Positions 17,326-26,947 of a DNA stretch of 64,000 nucleotides are shown here, in pieces (the stretch's first letter is position 1; each line of letters starts with the position of its first letter). Below the pieces are notes generated by a model that saw only the letters and a list, made by a program, of their open reading frames with translations, was not told where the DNA came from and made no database searches. Origin of the DNA: Prostheceraeus crozeri (Eukaryota > Platyhelminthes > Polycladida > Euryleptidae); the NCBI GenBank assembly GCA_907163375.1, contig CAJQUW010009332.1:1-64000 (forward strand), read 5' to 3'. A program made the position numbers and the translations under genes.

Positions 17326-17925
17326 AATTTAACCATGTATACTTTTTCATTTGGAAATAGTAGCACGCTTAGTTTAACTTGTAAATCTTATAACATTTCA
17401 TATGGACGATGATGGTAGATGAAATAGTGTCAAATAAATTAAGATAGCTTACACTTCTGATACAGGGATAGCAATCGACTGCGATCCATGTGTAAAGAGC
17501 TTGTTAGACTACGGATGGGCTTAAGTGGATGATTTAACCATGTATACTTTTTCATTTGGAAATAGTAGCACGCTTAGTCTAACTTGTAAATCTAAAAACA
17601 TTTCATATGGACGATGATGGTAGATAAAATAGTGTCAAATAAATTAAGATAGCTTACACTTCTGATACAGGGATAGCAATCGACTGCGATCCATGTGTAA
17701 AGAGCTTGTTAGACTACGGATGGGCTTAAGTGGATGATTTAACCATGTATACTTTTTCATTTGGAAATAGTAGCACGCTTAGTCTAACTTGTAAATCTAA
17801 AAACATTTCATATGGACGATGATGGTAGATAAAATAGTGTCAAATAAATTAAGATAGCTTACACTTCTGATACAGGGATAGCAATCGACTGCGATCCATG
17901 TGTAAAGAGCTTGTTAGACTACGGA
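17326..17925. repeat. 205-bp tandem array, three copies
   Basis: AACCATGTATACTTTTTC recurs at 17331, 17536 and 17741, a period of exactly 205 bp with only a few differences. Copies run 17326-17530, 17531-17735 and 17736-17925. A short piece of the unit (CAGGGATAGCAATCGACTGC) reappears at 18760. No coding potential is seen. Non-coding region of the Polinton. Confidence 0.9.
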
Positions 17926-18266
17926 AGAGAGAAGTGTGTTATGTTGCGTGTGGCGCGTGAGTGTCCTCCCATTTCATTCCATTCATCAATTCGTCTCATT
18001 GATAGAGACAGGTAGAACTCATGGTTCTCATAACGTATGCAATGGAAAGTTTTAGGCAACCTTCGACAGTTGGCTAAATGTCGCCCTGACGCGAATGCAT
18101 GCTACGTTGAGACAGAGGCAATCACTTGCAAACATGACGCAGAGAGGTTTAACAAGATTGACCATTGCCGAATGTCCCTTGCGGTATACATAGCTACGGG
18201 TTTCACCGCCGCCCTTTACAGGAACGCCCGTCGAAAGGAAGTATTACACCGAACTTCATTTGCAAC
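17926..18266. other. Polinton spacer without clear gene
   Basis: Between the 205-bp array and the first 137-bp repeat. A minus-strand frame without stops for ~60 codons (18060-18250) shows no recognisable domain. Base composition is more GC-rich than the flanks, so it may be a remnant of another small minus-strand gene. Confidence 0.3.
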
Positions 18267-18404
18267 GTTCAAGTTGACTGATAGCAGATTCAACTTAATG
18301 ATAGTATTCGCCAGTCCGAAGACTGCCCAGGGCAAACCGCGAGGAGGTTCTATCATGTCTTGCCCCATGGTGGCCCTTAAGAGAGCCGATGGTTCGTTCT
18401 CGGG
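18267..18404. repeat. 137-bp direct repeat, copy 1
   Basis: Begins TTCAAGTTGACTGATAGCAG and ends GGTTCGTTCTCGGG. Near-identical copies lie at 18786-18923 and 19260-19397. Each copy sits directly downstream of a minus-strand gene (here the 18418-18669 gene), so it looks like a shared 3' region. The outer edge forms a hairpin with an ATAG loop. Confidence 0.9.
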
Positions 18405-18417
18405 GACGTGAATTTGA

Positions 18418-18669
18418 CTATTGACTGGAATAGTCAATGGGTATGACGCTTAGGTTCTCGTATACCCTATACCGCCTAAGCCGTGGTGGTGCATCTGGCA
18501 CCTTTCGGATGCGAGTGGTATTTGGAGTCCACACCTCATCCGTCCAAACGATCCTCTTGATCTTCCCCTTCTTCTCATCCTCATCCCACTCGTCGAGGAT
18601 GACGAACTCGGGAATACCGTTGTCTTCATCAGTGAAGACGGGAATATTGTCGGCAGATGTCGCTTCCAT
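18418..18669 (-). CDS. Small acidic minus-strand Polinton gene, unknown
   Basis: 83 residues (MEATSADNIPVFTDEDNG...), acidic at first (DEWDEDEKKG) and basic later (RLRRYRVYE). A TATATAAG box at ~18711-18718 lies about 45 nt upstream of the ATG on the minus strand, which supports a real promoter. The 137-bp repeat starts 14 bases after its stop. No domain recognised. Confidence 0.5.
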   Translation of the reverse strand: MEATSADNIPVFTDEDNGIPEFVILDEWDEDEKKGKIKRIVWTDEVWTPNTTRIRKVPDAPPRLRRYRVYENLSVIPIDYSSQ

Positions 18670-18785
18670 CGTGACTTCAAATTGAATGAGAAGCGCTACA
18701 ATCTTCTGGCTTATATAGGGTTTTCAACAATGAATTGCTCAACAGCGAATCAGAATGCTTCAGGGATAGCAATCGACTGCATAAT

Positions 18786-18923
18786 GTTCAAGTTGACTGA
18801 TAGCAGATTCAACTTAATGATAGTATTCGCCAGTCCGAAGACTGCCCAGGGCAAACCGCGAGGAGGTTCTATCATGTCTTGCCCCATGGTGGCCCTTAAG
18901 AGAGCCGATGGTTCGTTCTCGGG
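18786..18923. repeat. 137-bp direct repeat, copy 2
   Basis: Second copy, directly downstream of the minus-strand gene 18934-19200. It is preceded at 18760-18779 by a 20-bp piece shared with the 205-bp repeat, which suggests the repeats moved as a block. Confidence 0.9.
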
Positions 18924-18933
18924 AGTCGTCATC

Positions 18934-19200
18934 CTACAGCCTACCAATTCTGCTGAGAGAGTCAAAGACTCTCTCTTTGGTAGCACTGTCGACTTCCACA
19001 CTAACTGGCATGTGAGTATAGAGTGGAATGTAGCGCCATTCCGTTGGATTGACAGCAGTTGCTGTCATCGGATTGCCAATCCGAGCAAGATTATTAAAAA
19101 CTCTGTCTTGCTCCTCTATTCTAGCAAATTCATTAAATAAATTTCGCGGCCTTAACTGCGGTCCGCGAGGAGAGCTGACTTGACTGTTCGGCGTCTGCAT
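18934..19200 (-). CDS. Small minus-strand Polinton gene with internal repeat, unknown
   Basis: 88 residues. Two related segments, DRVFNNLARIGNP and ERVFDSLSRIGRL, lie ~38 residues apart, suggesting a duplicated helix. TATATAAA at ~19232-19239 is 32-39 nt upstream of the ATG on the minus strand. The stop is 11 bases from a 137-bp repeat. No domain recognised. It resembles its neighbour in architecture, not in sequence. Confidence 0.5.
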   Translation of the reverse strand: MQTPNSQVSSPRGPQLRPRNLFNEFARIEEQDRVFNNLARIGNPMTATAVNPTEWRYIPLYTHMPVSVEVDSATKERVFDSLSRIGRL

Positions 19201-19259
19201 GATTGAAATGAAATGAAATGAGAGGCAGTGGTTTATATACCCCTCTAACGCGACGCAAC

Positions 19260-19397
19260 GTTCAAGTTGACTGATAGCAGATTCAACTTAATGATAGTAT
19301 TCGCCAGTCCGAAGACTGCCCAGGGCAAACCGCGTGGAGGTTCTATCATGTCTTGCCCCTAGGTGGCCCTTAAGAGAGCCGATGGTTCGTTCTCGGG
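19260..19397. repeat. 137-bp direct repeat, copy 3
   Basis: Third copy, about 100 bases downstream of the minus-strand coiled-coil gene that ends at 19498. It differs from copies 1 and 2 at only a few bases. Confidence 0.9.
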
Positions 19398-19497
19398 AGT
19401 GACGTGATGGGGTGGTGAAGGCGGGCAAAGATCTGCAATGAAAATGATATGTGTTAGAATAGGATATACTATCTTATTTACTTTTTCACTTACCAAG

Positions 19498-20742
19498 TTA
19501 GTCATCCTTAGGTAGTCTCGCGCGTTTCCGAATCGAAAATTTGTGTAGATGGCCGCGCATTCTCAGGCTGGCATGGAGACACTTTTTCGTGGGATGACCA
19601 TTGTAACATAGGATGGACTCGTCGAGACTTTGATTGACGAGTACTTCGCCGGCCAAATGATTGTCCCGAATAGGGATGTGAAATTCAAACAAACGATCCT
19701 CATTCACACGTTCCCACTCATCCCTCATGCGCTCCAACTTCTCACACGCCTGCCTCTCATCACCCCGCCGAGCCACAGTCCTCTCCAACTCAACATTCCT
19801 CGCTCTCAACACACTCATCTCCTTCATCATCTCCTCAAACTTCGCCTCTGCATCTCTCATTCTTCTCTCCGCAGCACTCGCCCTCTTCTCACACGCATCA
19901 TTCTTCTCTTCCAACTCTCGCGTCTTATTCTTCAAATCAGTCACACAACGCCTCATTCTAATGTTTTCATCCGCCACCTCCTTCGACTTCAAATCCTTCT
20001 TTTTCAACTCATCCAACTCCTTCACAACTTCATCCTTCACTTTCTTCAAACTCTCAAACTTATTCACTAACAACTCATGCGCCATCTGCTGCGAAACATG
20101 TCTCTTCTCTTCATCCTTCAACCACCTCGCCGACTGCACACGAATCCCACCACTCTTCACTTTTGGGGAAGATGAGCTCTTCGGGGGGTCGGTGATGACG
20201 ATGTTGGACACCTCCGATGACGAAGAGCTCAACTTCCTCACACGCTTCCTCACACGCTCCCTATCTAAATCCACATCATCCTCATCATCACTCTCAAGCA
20301 CTCTCTTCCGCTGCTCAATCTCACCCTCCAACGACGCAACCGCTCTCGCCAACTCATCATTCTCAACAACATTCTCAACAACATTCTCAACAACATTCTC
20401 AACAACATTCGCAACATTCGCCAACATTCGCTCCCTCTCTTCCACAATCAACTGTGTAAATCTCAAATCAGTCACTAAACCACCACTACAGTCAGCATGC
20501 ACTCTGTAGAAACGCGCCTCATCCTCATCACCCTTCAGCACTCTACACTTCACGCACGCAACCCTATTCAAGACAATCATGTGGCCGGTGCCCGCCTTCT
20601 TGACGTGAGCCTTGGCGTCCGCACTGCGATTTATACGACCGCACACACACATTTTGATATGATACTTTCTGTTTCTATCGTTTGCCATGCCTGATTTATC
20701 GTTAGCTGTAAGATAATGAAATTTGTATAAGTTTGGAATCAT
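19498..20742 (-). CDS. Coiled-coil protein with N-terminal Cys/His cluster
   Basis: 414 residues from 20742. The ATG at 20688 (MANDRNRKYHIK), just after an AG acceptor-like sequence, is a likely alternative start. Residues ~32-85 hold a C-x-C ... H ... C-x2-C ... H-x2-C series (MCVCG, CVKCRV, HADC) that could bind zinc. VENVVENVVEN repeats follow. Residues ~225-370 are a long heptad-rich coiled coil with many Lys/Glu/Arg. The C-terminal ~60 residues are basic and non-coiled. A scaffold or DNA-binding role is possible. No family recognised. The purine-biased composition also opens false frames on the other strand. Confidence 0.65.
   Translation of the reverse strand: MIPNLYKFHYLTANDKSGMANDRNRKYHIKMCVCGRINRSADAKAHVKKAGTGHMIVLNRVACVKCRVLKGDEDEARFYRVHADCSGGLVTDLRFTQLIVEERERMLANVANVVENVVENVVENVVENDELARAVASLEGEIEQRKRVLESDDEDDVDLDRERVRKRVRKLSSSSSEVSNIVITDPPKSSSSPKVKSGGIRVQSARWLKDEEKRHVSQQMAHELLVNKFESLKKVKDEVVKELDELKKKDLKSKEVADENIRMRRCVTDLKNKTRELEEKNDACEKRASAAERRMRDAEAKFEEMMKEMSVLRARNVELERTVARRGDERQACEKLERMRDEWERVNEDRLFEFHIPIRDNHLAGEVLVNQSLDESILCYNGHPTKKCLHASLRMRGHLHKFSIRKRARLPKDD
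20362..20415. repeat. 12-bp minisatellite inside the coiled-coil gene
   Basis: The unit AACAACATTCTC repeats about four times in frame, producing the VENV repeats of the encoded protein. Such in-frame repeats change copy number easily. Confidence 0.85.
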
Positions 20743-20972
20743 GTAGTACAGTCATATTCCTAAAGAGTGTAGTGAGTGGCACTCGATCCCGTCGACAGCC
20801 CGAAGGCCTTGTACCGATCACTAGGGAAGTGAGAGATCTTCCCCGATACCCGCTCTTTACAGCTGAAGACATCATTGTCACTGCCCCGAAGTGGTAACAG
20901 GAACGCCGAGTCAAAGGTAGTGATCAGTAGCTGGGATCTAACCCCTCAAAGCTGCCTTAGACTTAGTTAAAT

Positions 20973-20996
20973 TTCAAATCTGATAGCAGATTTGAA
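20973..20996. repeat. Hairpin with ATAG loop
   Basis: Perfect 10-bp stem TTCAAATCTG / CAGATTTGAA around the loop ATAG. The same CTG-ATAG-CAG core occurs at the edge of each 137-bp repeat. Confidence 0.8.
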
Positions 20997-21147
20997 CTCA
21001 GGATACTTGAAAACCTTAGTCTATATGTTAAAACTTTGAAAAAAGTGAAAATTAAGAATTTTTAAAAAATTCCGCATTTTACTACTCATACTACTTTTAA
21101 AAAATTTTATCAGTAGTAAAGACACTATCAAACTCTATCATACAAAC

Positions 21148-21180
21148 TTTGAAGTAGCAAGATAGCTTGCCTACTTCAAA
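21148..21180. repeat. Second hairpin with ATAG loop
   Basis: Stem TTTGAAGTAGCAAG / CTTGCCTACTTCAAA around ATAG, with one extra base in the right arm. Lies in an AT-rich stretch (21000-21250) with no gene. Confidence 0.75.
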
Positions 21181-21514
21181 AGATAGAGTCCTTTGCACCC
21201 GATATCGGGAGCTCAGAGCGACGACCGTCGCTTACCTCGTCTTTCGATGAAGTGATCAGACTTACGTTGTCGGGGGTTTATATATGCTCGGAAGAAAACT
21301 TAAAAATGGCTCTATCTCCGAAAGTATTCATCGTAGCGACATCCGGTTTGTTGCAAACGATTTGTCTCATCATTCTTTACAATATGACACCTGAACCATT
21401 CTCATATGACCACGGGAAGTTGGTCCGCCAGCACATGTCCATGTAACATGCCACAAGTGAAAAAATTCCTAAGTGTGAGAGCTCCAGTGTGGTGAAAATT
21501 TTGAAAAATTTAAA

Positions 21515-23055
21515 ACTTCCGAATTTCAACCTGGGACCTTAACCAAAACATTTTTCATCAAATTTCACTGACCTCCCCCCCCCTCGTTCAGAGAAATTTG
21601 ATGAAAAATGTTTTGGTGACGGTCCCAGGTCGAAATTCCACACTTTGGAAAATTTTCAAAATTTTACCCATACAAAGTCACTCTGACACTTAGGATTTTT
21701 TCAGGTGAGCGAGCTCCGACCTAAAATCTTGTAACCGCTCTAACTTTTGAACGAAGACAGATAGGAACAAGCCGATTCTTTCACTGAATTTGTCTCACTC
21801 TTAGCTTTCAAACGAGCTATTGCACGAGAAAATCCGTCCACTAGAAGCCAAGATAGAAGCTAGCTGTCCAGGGGGGGGGGAGGTCAGTGAAATTTGATGA
21901 AAAATGTTTTGGTGACGGTCCCAGGTCGAAATTCCACACTTTGGAAAATTTTCAAAATTTTACCCATACAAAGTCACTCTGACACTTAGGATTTTTTCAG
22001 GTGAGCGAGCTCCGACCTAAAATCTTGTAACCGCTCTAACTTTTGAACGAAGACAGATAGGAACAAGCCGATTCTTTCACTGAATTTGTCTCACTCTTAG
22101 CTTTCAAACGAGCTATTGCACGAGAAAATCCGTCCACTAGAAGCCAAGATAGAAGCTAGCTGTCCAGGGGGGGGGGAGGTCAGTGAAATTTGATGAAAAA
22201 TGTTTTGGTGACGGTCCAGGTCGAAATTCCACACTTTGGAAAATTTTCAAAATTTTACCCATACAAAGTCACTCTGACACTTAGGATTTTTTCAGGTGAG
22301 CGAGCTCCGACCTAAAATCTTGTAACCGCTCTAACTTTTGAACGAAGACAGATAGGAACAAGCCGATTCTTTCACTGAATTTGTCTCACTCTTAGCTTTC
22401 AAACGAGCTATTGCACGAGAAAATCCGTCCACTAGAAGCCAAGATAGAAGCTAGCTGTCCAGGGGGGGGGGAGGTCAGTGAAATTTGATGAAAAATGTTT
22501 TGGTGACGGTCCCAGGTCGAAATTCCACACTTTGGAAAATTTTCAAAATTTTACCCATACAAAGTCACTCTGACACTTAGGATTTTTCAGGTGAGCGAGC
22601 TCCGACCTAAAATCTTGTAACCGCTCTAACTTGTGAACGGCTGGTCCGATTGACTCGCAACGAAAAATGTTGTCGAGCAGTTTTTTCTCCTCTTTCAAAC
22701 GAGTAGCTGTAAGACAAAATCCGTCCACTAGAACCAAAGTTAGAAGATTGTTGTCGGGGGGGGGGGGTCAGTGAAATTTGATGAAAAATGTTTTGGTGAC
22801 GGTCCCAGGTCGAAATTCCACACTTTGGAAAATTTTCAAAATTTTACCCATACAAAGTCACTCTGACACTTAGGATTTTTTCAGGTGAGCGAGCTCCGAC
22901 CTAAAATCTTGTAACCGCTCTAACTTTTGAACGAAGACAGATAGGAACAAGCCGATTCTTTCACTGAATTTGTCTCACTCTTAGCTTTCAAACGAGCTAT
23001 CGCACGACAAAATCCGTCCACTGGAAGCAAGCTGTCCAGGGGGGGGGGGACGTCA
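21515..23055. repeat. ~296-bp subterminal tandem array, about five copies
   Basis: The unit starts after a G-run with GTCAGTGAAATTTGATG and includes TTACCCATACAAAG, GTGAGCGAGCTCCGACC and AGCCGATTCTTTCACTG. Reference points fall at about 21588, 21884, 22180, 22475 and 22768. The first copy is preceded by a partial inverted copy (21515-21580). The last merges into the right TIR. The left end of the Polinton has only one such unit, so the array expanded on one side only. Confidence 0.9.
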
Positions 23056-23196
23056 GCCGAAAATTTTTTCTCTCCGATTTCGCTGGAAACATCCCTCCTA
23101 ACCCAAAATTTCACGTAGATTCCGAATCTGGCCTCCGTTTTCTCATCCGATGCTTCGTTTGGACGCTACACACCAAAAACATCACACACTATAGCC
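22928..23196 (-). repeat. Polinton right terminal inverted repeat
   Basis: Reverse complement of 1-270, ending ATCACACACTATAGCC. The few differences from the left copy include a one-base length change. Confidence 0.92.
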
Positions 23197-23510
23197 TCAA
23201 GACTAATCCTGGCGGTCGCCCACGTCAACCTAGACGGTCGCCCACGTCAACCAGGCGGTCGGACCAACTCACCCGAGTCTCACACTCTGTCGTTGCAGAG
23301 GGGGGGGGACGTCAGCGAACATGTTGTGAACGTGGACCCACCCGGCCGGCACACCACGACAGACCACAACCTCTGTCGTTCCAGAGGGGGGGGGGACTCA
23401 GACACGAAGCACCACGGCGGCCGACCACGACACTCTGCCGTGCCAGAGGGGGGGGGACGCAGCGATGGCCGCCATCTTGCGCGGTCCAGAAGTGGAGTTT
23501 TGCTTACTAC
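23197..23510. repeat. GC-rich G-run block, probable outer end of the Polinton
   Basis: Three imperfect copies of CTCTGYCGT-x-CCAGAG followed by a run of G and GAC (about 23286, 23371, 23435). The G-run plus GACGTCAGC is shared with the TIR at 23040-23056. GC-rich sequence ends abruptly near 23510. I infer it belongs to the element. The matching left part would be outside the window. Confidence 0.5.
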
Positions 23511-25019
23511 TATCATGAAAAACAAAAGAACAAATAAGAAATTATGAATGATGAAAACTTTCTGAAAATTATCTGACTACGGTTCACTCCGACCTCAACC
23601 AACATTAAAATCTGCATAATAGAGGTCGAGGTCGACGTTCTATTGTTGTTTTATTGCACCTCTGTTAAGATTATATCATTTTTCGAGAGCATCAATCTGG
23701 CAAGCACATTCTTAAGCAATGAATGTGCGATTAGAGACTTAGCCCTATACGCACATCAACACCATTGTGAAAATTATGGAGATGCTGTATGTGTTCTCTT
23801 ATGATGACCAATAATGAATTATACACAAAACTCAAGAACTAGTTTAGTTGGCCATCAAAAAGTAAGGATAGCCGTCGCGATCACTATCGTAAAGACGCAA
23901 CTTTCATTGCGGTCGCAAACGTACTCACTGTTGTTAACAGGTAAGTACGTCACACAAGAGCAGTGGGCTACATGAAATAATTGAGAATGCTATTGTATGG
24001 AACGCAGGTGTATTCACGCTAATAAAGCCCCGCAGACAGAAACTGTAACGAAATAGAAAAGTCTCTTATAGAAGGAAATATAAGAATAATAAAATACAGG
24101 ACTAGTGCATATACAAATCATAGATGTAACACTCACCTCACCGTTATTGACAAAATCTAGGACGAATCGTCGCCTTTTTATAAGCGCAAGGTATATCAGC
24201 TCACACGATTACAAATATAGTGCAACCATCGATCAAACACATTAACTTGCCTAACTTAGTCTCCGTGAGCAGTTGTGGTATCTTTGTGTTGATGGCATTG
24301 TACATTGTACTCATCACTCTCTGATCTTGCTCCATCTTCATTCGTGCATGAAGTCTGCTTCAGTGTTGTACATAGATTGTCTAATGTCTACCCAATCCGT
24401 GTTCGGCCTACATATTTCTTCTCTACCATCCACTTAGTATTTTGTCCTTTCGCAGCGTCAACGCGTCAGCAGCCCGCATATAGAAGCTAGATACGCAGTA
24501 TTTTAAATGCACTTTTAGCTGTAGGCTGTTGTAGGCTATATATAATTATGCTGCTCCAACTGAGTCTAAAGAAGGGAATGAAAATTTTCCGGCTTTTCCG
24601 GATTTTTGAGTGAAATTTTGATGGGTCACGTAAAAATAGTATAAAAAATTGAGGGAGGTAGAGGTGTGTTGTACTGTTGAGCAAGTGGTAGATAGACTTT
24701 AATACATTTATTTCCAAACGTTTCAGAATCTTAGATACAGGAACTTATCTATCTTTAGAAGCGACGTCAGCCGCAAAGAATGAATTGTTTGATTGGTATA
24801 TTGAAATGGTATTTGCGTGTCTCCTCTTACATTCGGTACCCAATCAGAAACTTGAACTACGTGGTGACTTCAATAATTCCTTAGACTCGCATAGATGAAA
24901 AACAATTGACATCCTCCGATGAAAGTATATTGAACTTATGGGAACTTAGTTAAATCAAATGGATAAAGCACAGAAATTATCACATTGCATGAATTTTTGA
25001 AAATCTTAGATTAAATTTT
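23511..25019. other. AT-rich host DNA without recognisable gene
   Basis: Only short frames with no domain. No structure recognised apart from simple AT-rich stretches. Confidence 0.5.
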
Positions 25020-25690
25020 GCCCCATTATTGTCAATGCATAATTTCCAACGTGTCAATAGCTTGTCAAAAGCTGTCCTGAATCAACTTTCCGGACGTCCC
25101 GAAAAGAAATTGGTGACTTCCTCCTTCAGTTCTTCTTTGCACGAAAATTTCTTGCCTCTAAGGTGCTCTAGGGTCTCAACTTTCGTGTCGCTCGCTCACC
25201 GGGGAATTTCCATTCCATAGATGCGCGTTTGCGATCTGGCACATAAAGTGAGTGTGTTGTCTCATCCTCGCTAACGATATTTTTCAATAAATGATCACCG
25301 AGTTCTTCATGGAGTTCAACATTTTTCAAGCAGCAGTCTAGTCTTCGAGAGCACATGTCAGCACACAGAAAGTATGGAACGAAACCTGAGGACAAATTTC
25401 TGAGACCGATTCCCTTGAGCACATTATGCACTGATTCATAGCTGATGTTGAAAAGGTCTGAGAGGCGCTATTTTGTTATTCGCCCCTCTTCTGCCACAAT
25501 TGACTTCAATTTCTCGACAACTTTATCGTCAGTTTCAGAGGGCCTACCGGGTCAGTCTTCATCTTCCATGGAACTGTGACCGCTCCGAAATTCTCTGATT
25601 CACTTCTAGACCGTTGACCGAGCTGGCGCTTCTTTATGATAAGCCTCATGCAGTTGTACTAACATTTCTTCCGGTTTTATCCCGCCCAAG
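25020..25690 (-). pseudogene. mariner transposase relic
   Basis: On the minus strand, fragments in several frames match mariner transposase in the right order: QLHEAYHKEAPARS, GRPSETDDKVVEKLKSI, LFNISYESVHNVLKGIGLR, SGFVPYFLC, then SEDETTHSLYVPDRKR with the first catalytic Asp, and MEWKFPGERATRK. The open part is 25168-25431. Several stops and frame changes show it is dead. The part after the first catalytic Asp block is short, so the later catalytic residues appear missing. No TIRs found. Confidence 0.65.
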
Positions 25691-26290
25691 TAAGGAAAGT
25701 GTATGACACTCCGATTTTCGATATCGGGAATTATTCTACAACCAAGAATATAGATGAAATAAAATAGACACCTTTGACTGCTGAAGTACTAGATGATCAC
25801 CGCTCACTCAATGATTTTCGAGACCTGCAATCCTGCATGCACACCGCTTCCACTGGTAGAAATGATTAGACAATAGCATTATTATTTCGGGTCGAGTCTA
25901 TGGACTTATTGACGTCACCACGTATAAGTCTTGGTAATTGCAAACTTTTATGTCAAAGTAAATTCGGGATATGCAAGGCCTATGCAACATATGCATGTTC
26001 AAAAACATAGGTGCCATTGTACTGATGGTGGTCTCTAACATTGGTTCCTGTAATGCACTGCTGTTTTATTGCAGCTGATATCTCAGTTATCTTATTCATA
26101 ACTTTTCGCAATCTTAAAGACCAAAGCGTTGTCAAGATAATACAAGGTGGAGTCACTAAATCGGCGGATTGAGCATGGATTGGTCCCATATCTAGATAAA
26201 AAGTTGGTTGAAGCAATAAAAAAAGTTGATCAATACTGAATCTCGTCAACGGGTACTATGTTTTTTATAATGAAATGAATAATAACTATA
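25691..26290. other. Host DNA without recognisable gene
   Basis: No domain or repeat recognised between the mariner relic and the inverted-arm Penelope-like relic. Confidence 0.45.
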
Positions 26291-26947
26291 GACGCTGACA
26301 GAGCGTGATCAACAATGAAAATCCACTTATACGACACATGACATAAATGAAAACTACCACGGTAATAAAAGGCTATATACACCCTAAAAGAGGAAAACTA
26401 TCCACCATCTTTTGTTGTTAAGTATAATCGGGCACCTGTTGTTAATGATCATGTGTGTGGTAAAAAAAATAGAGATGTGTTCATCAGAATTCCCTTTGTC
26501 TGTGATTCACAAACTGGCATAATTCGCAAACGACTTAATTCTGTAACTAAAGAAGCGTTTCCTAGTTGCACTCCAATTTTTTCACATGTCACCAAACGTA
26601 TACCTGTTCGTTCTCTCAAAGACTCGGTTCCCATGCTCAGCAAGTTACGCGTTATTTAAAATATAAATGCGACTGTGGAAGCAGCTACATTGGAACGAAC
26701 TGAGCGTAAGCTGGGTGCAAGAGTAAAGGAGCATTTACCACGGTGGTTGATGTCAGGTTCTCGACAGTCACGGAATCCTGCATCGATATGTTAACACGCT
26801 GTTGACTGTGCTTCTTTTGTCGGGAACGAATTTGCGTAGTATTTTTCTGTGTTGGCTAGCTCTAATTCGACTGTGTCTTTGCGTATTTTGGAAGTTCCTA
26901 TTATTTTAGGACACAAAGCTGCACTGTGTGTCCACAAAGAGTTTGTA

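Larger units (their letters stand above)
1..23510. mobile_element. Polinton/Maverick (adintovirus-like) element, nearly whole
   Basis: The set of genes defines the family: protein-primed DNA polymerase B, retroviral-type integrase with chromodomain, FtsK/A32-type ATPase, adenain-type protease and hexon-type capsid protein, all between long inverted repeats. Left and right TIRs (1-270 and 22928-23196) match over about 270 bp with a handful of differences, which suggests a recent insertion. GC-rich sequence with the same G-run style continues past 23196 and stops abruptly near 23507, where the sequence reads TTGCTTACT, fitting the usual Polinton terminus ACT. The left outer end may therefore lie before base 1. 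The element looks nearly whole with perhaps one to three breaks. The exact outer ends are inferred. Confidence 0.93.

Noticed and set aside
18380-18405. tRNA-like B box (GGTTCGTTCTC) at the end of each 137-bp repeat
   Set aside because: No matching A box or cloverleaf could be made.
18037-18411. 124-residue plus-strand frame
   Set aside because: Runs through a 137-bp repeat that is present three times in non-coding positions. No domain.
17326-19397. CRISPR-like repeat arrangement
   Set aside because: Eukaryotic context, repeats of 137 and 205 bp, no spacers of uniform length.
19727-20509. 260-residue plus-strand frame (Ser/Thr-rich)
   Set aside because: Antisense shadow of the coiled-coil gene. 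The purine-rich coding strand leaves the opposite frames open.
22543-23114. Two 64-residue minus-strand frames
   Set aside because: Fall inside the subterminal tandem array and TIR.
23280-23547. Opposed 81- and 84-residue frames
   Set aside because: Caused by high GC and G-runs.
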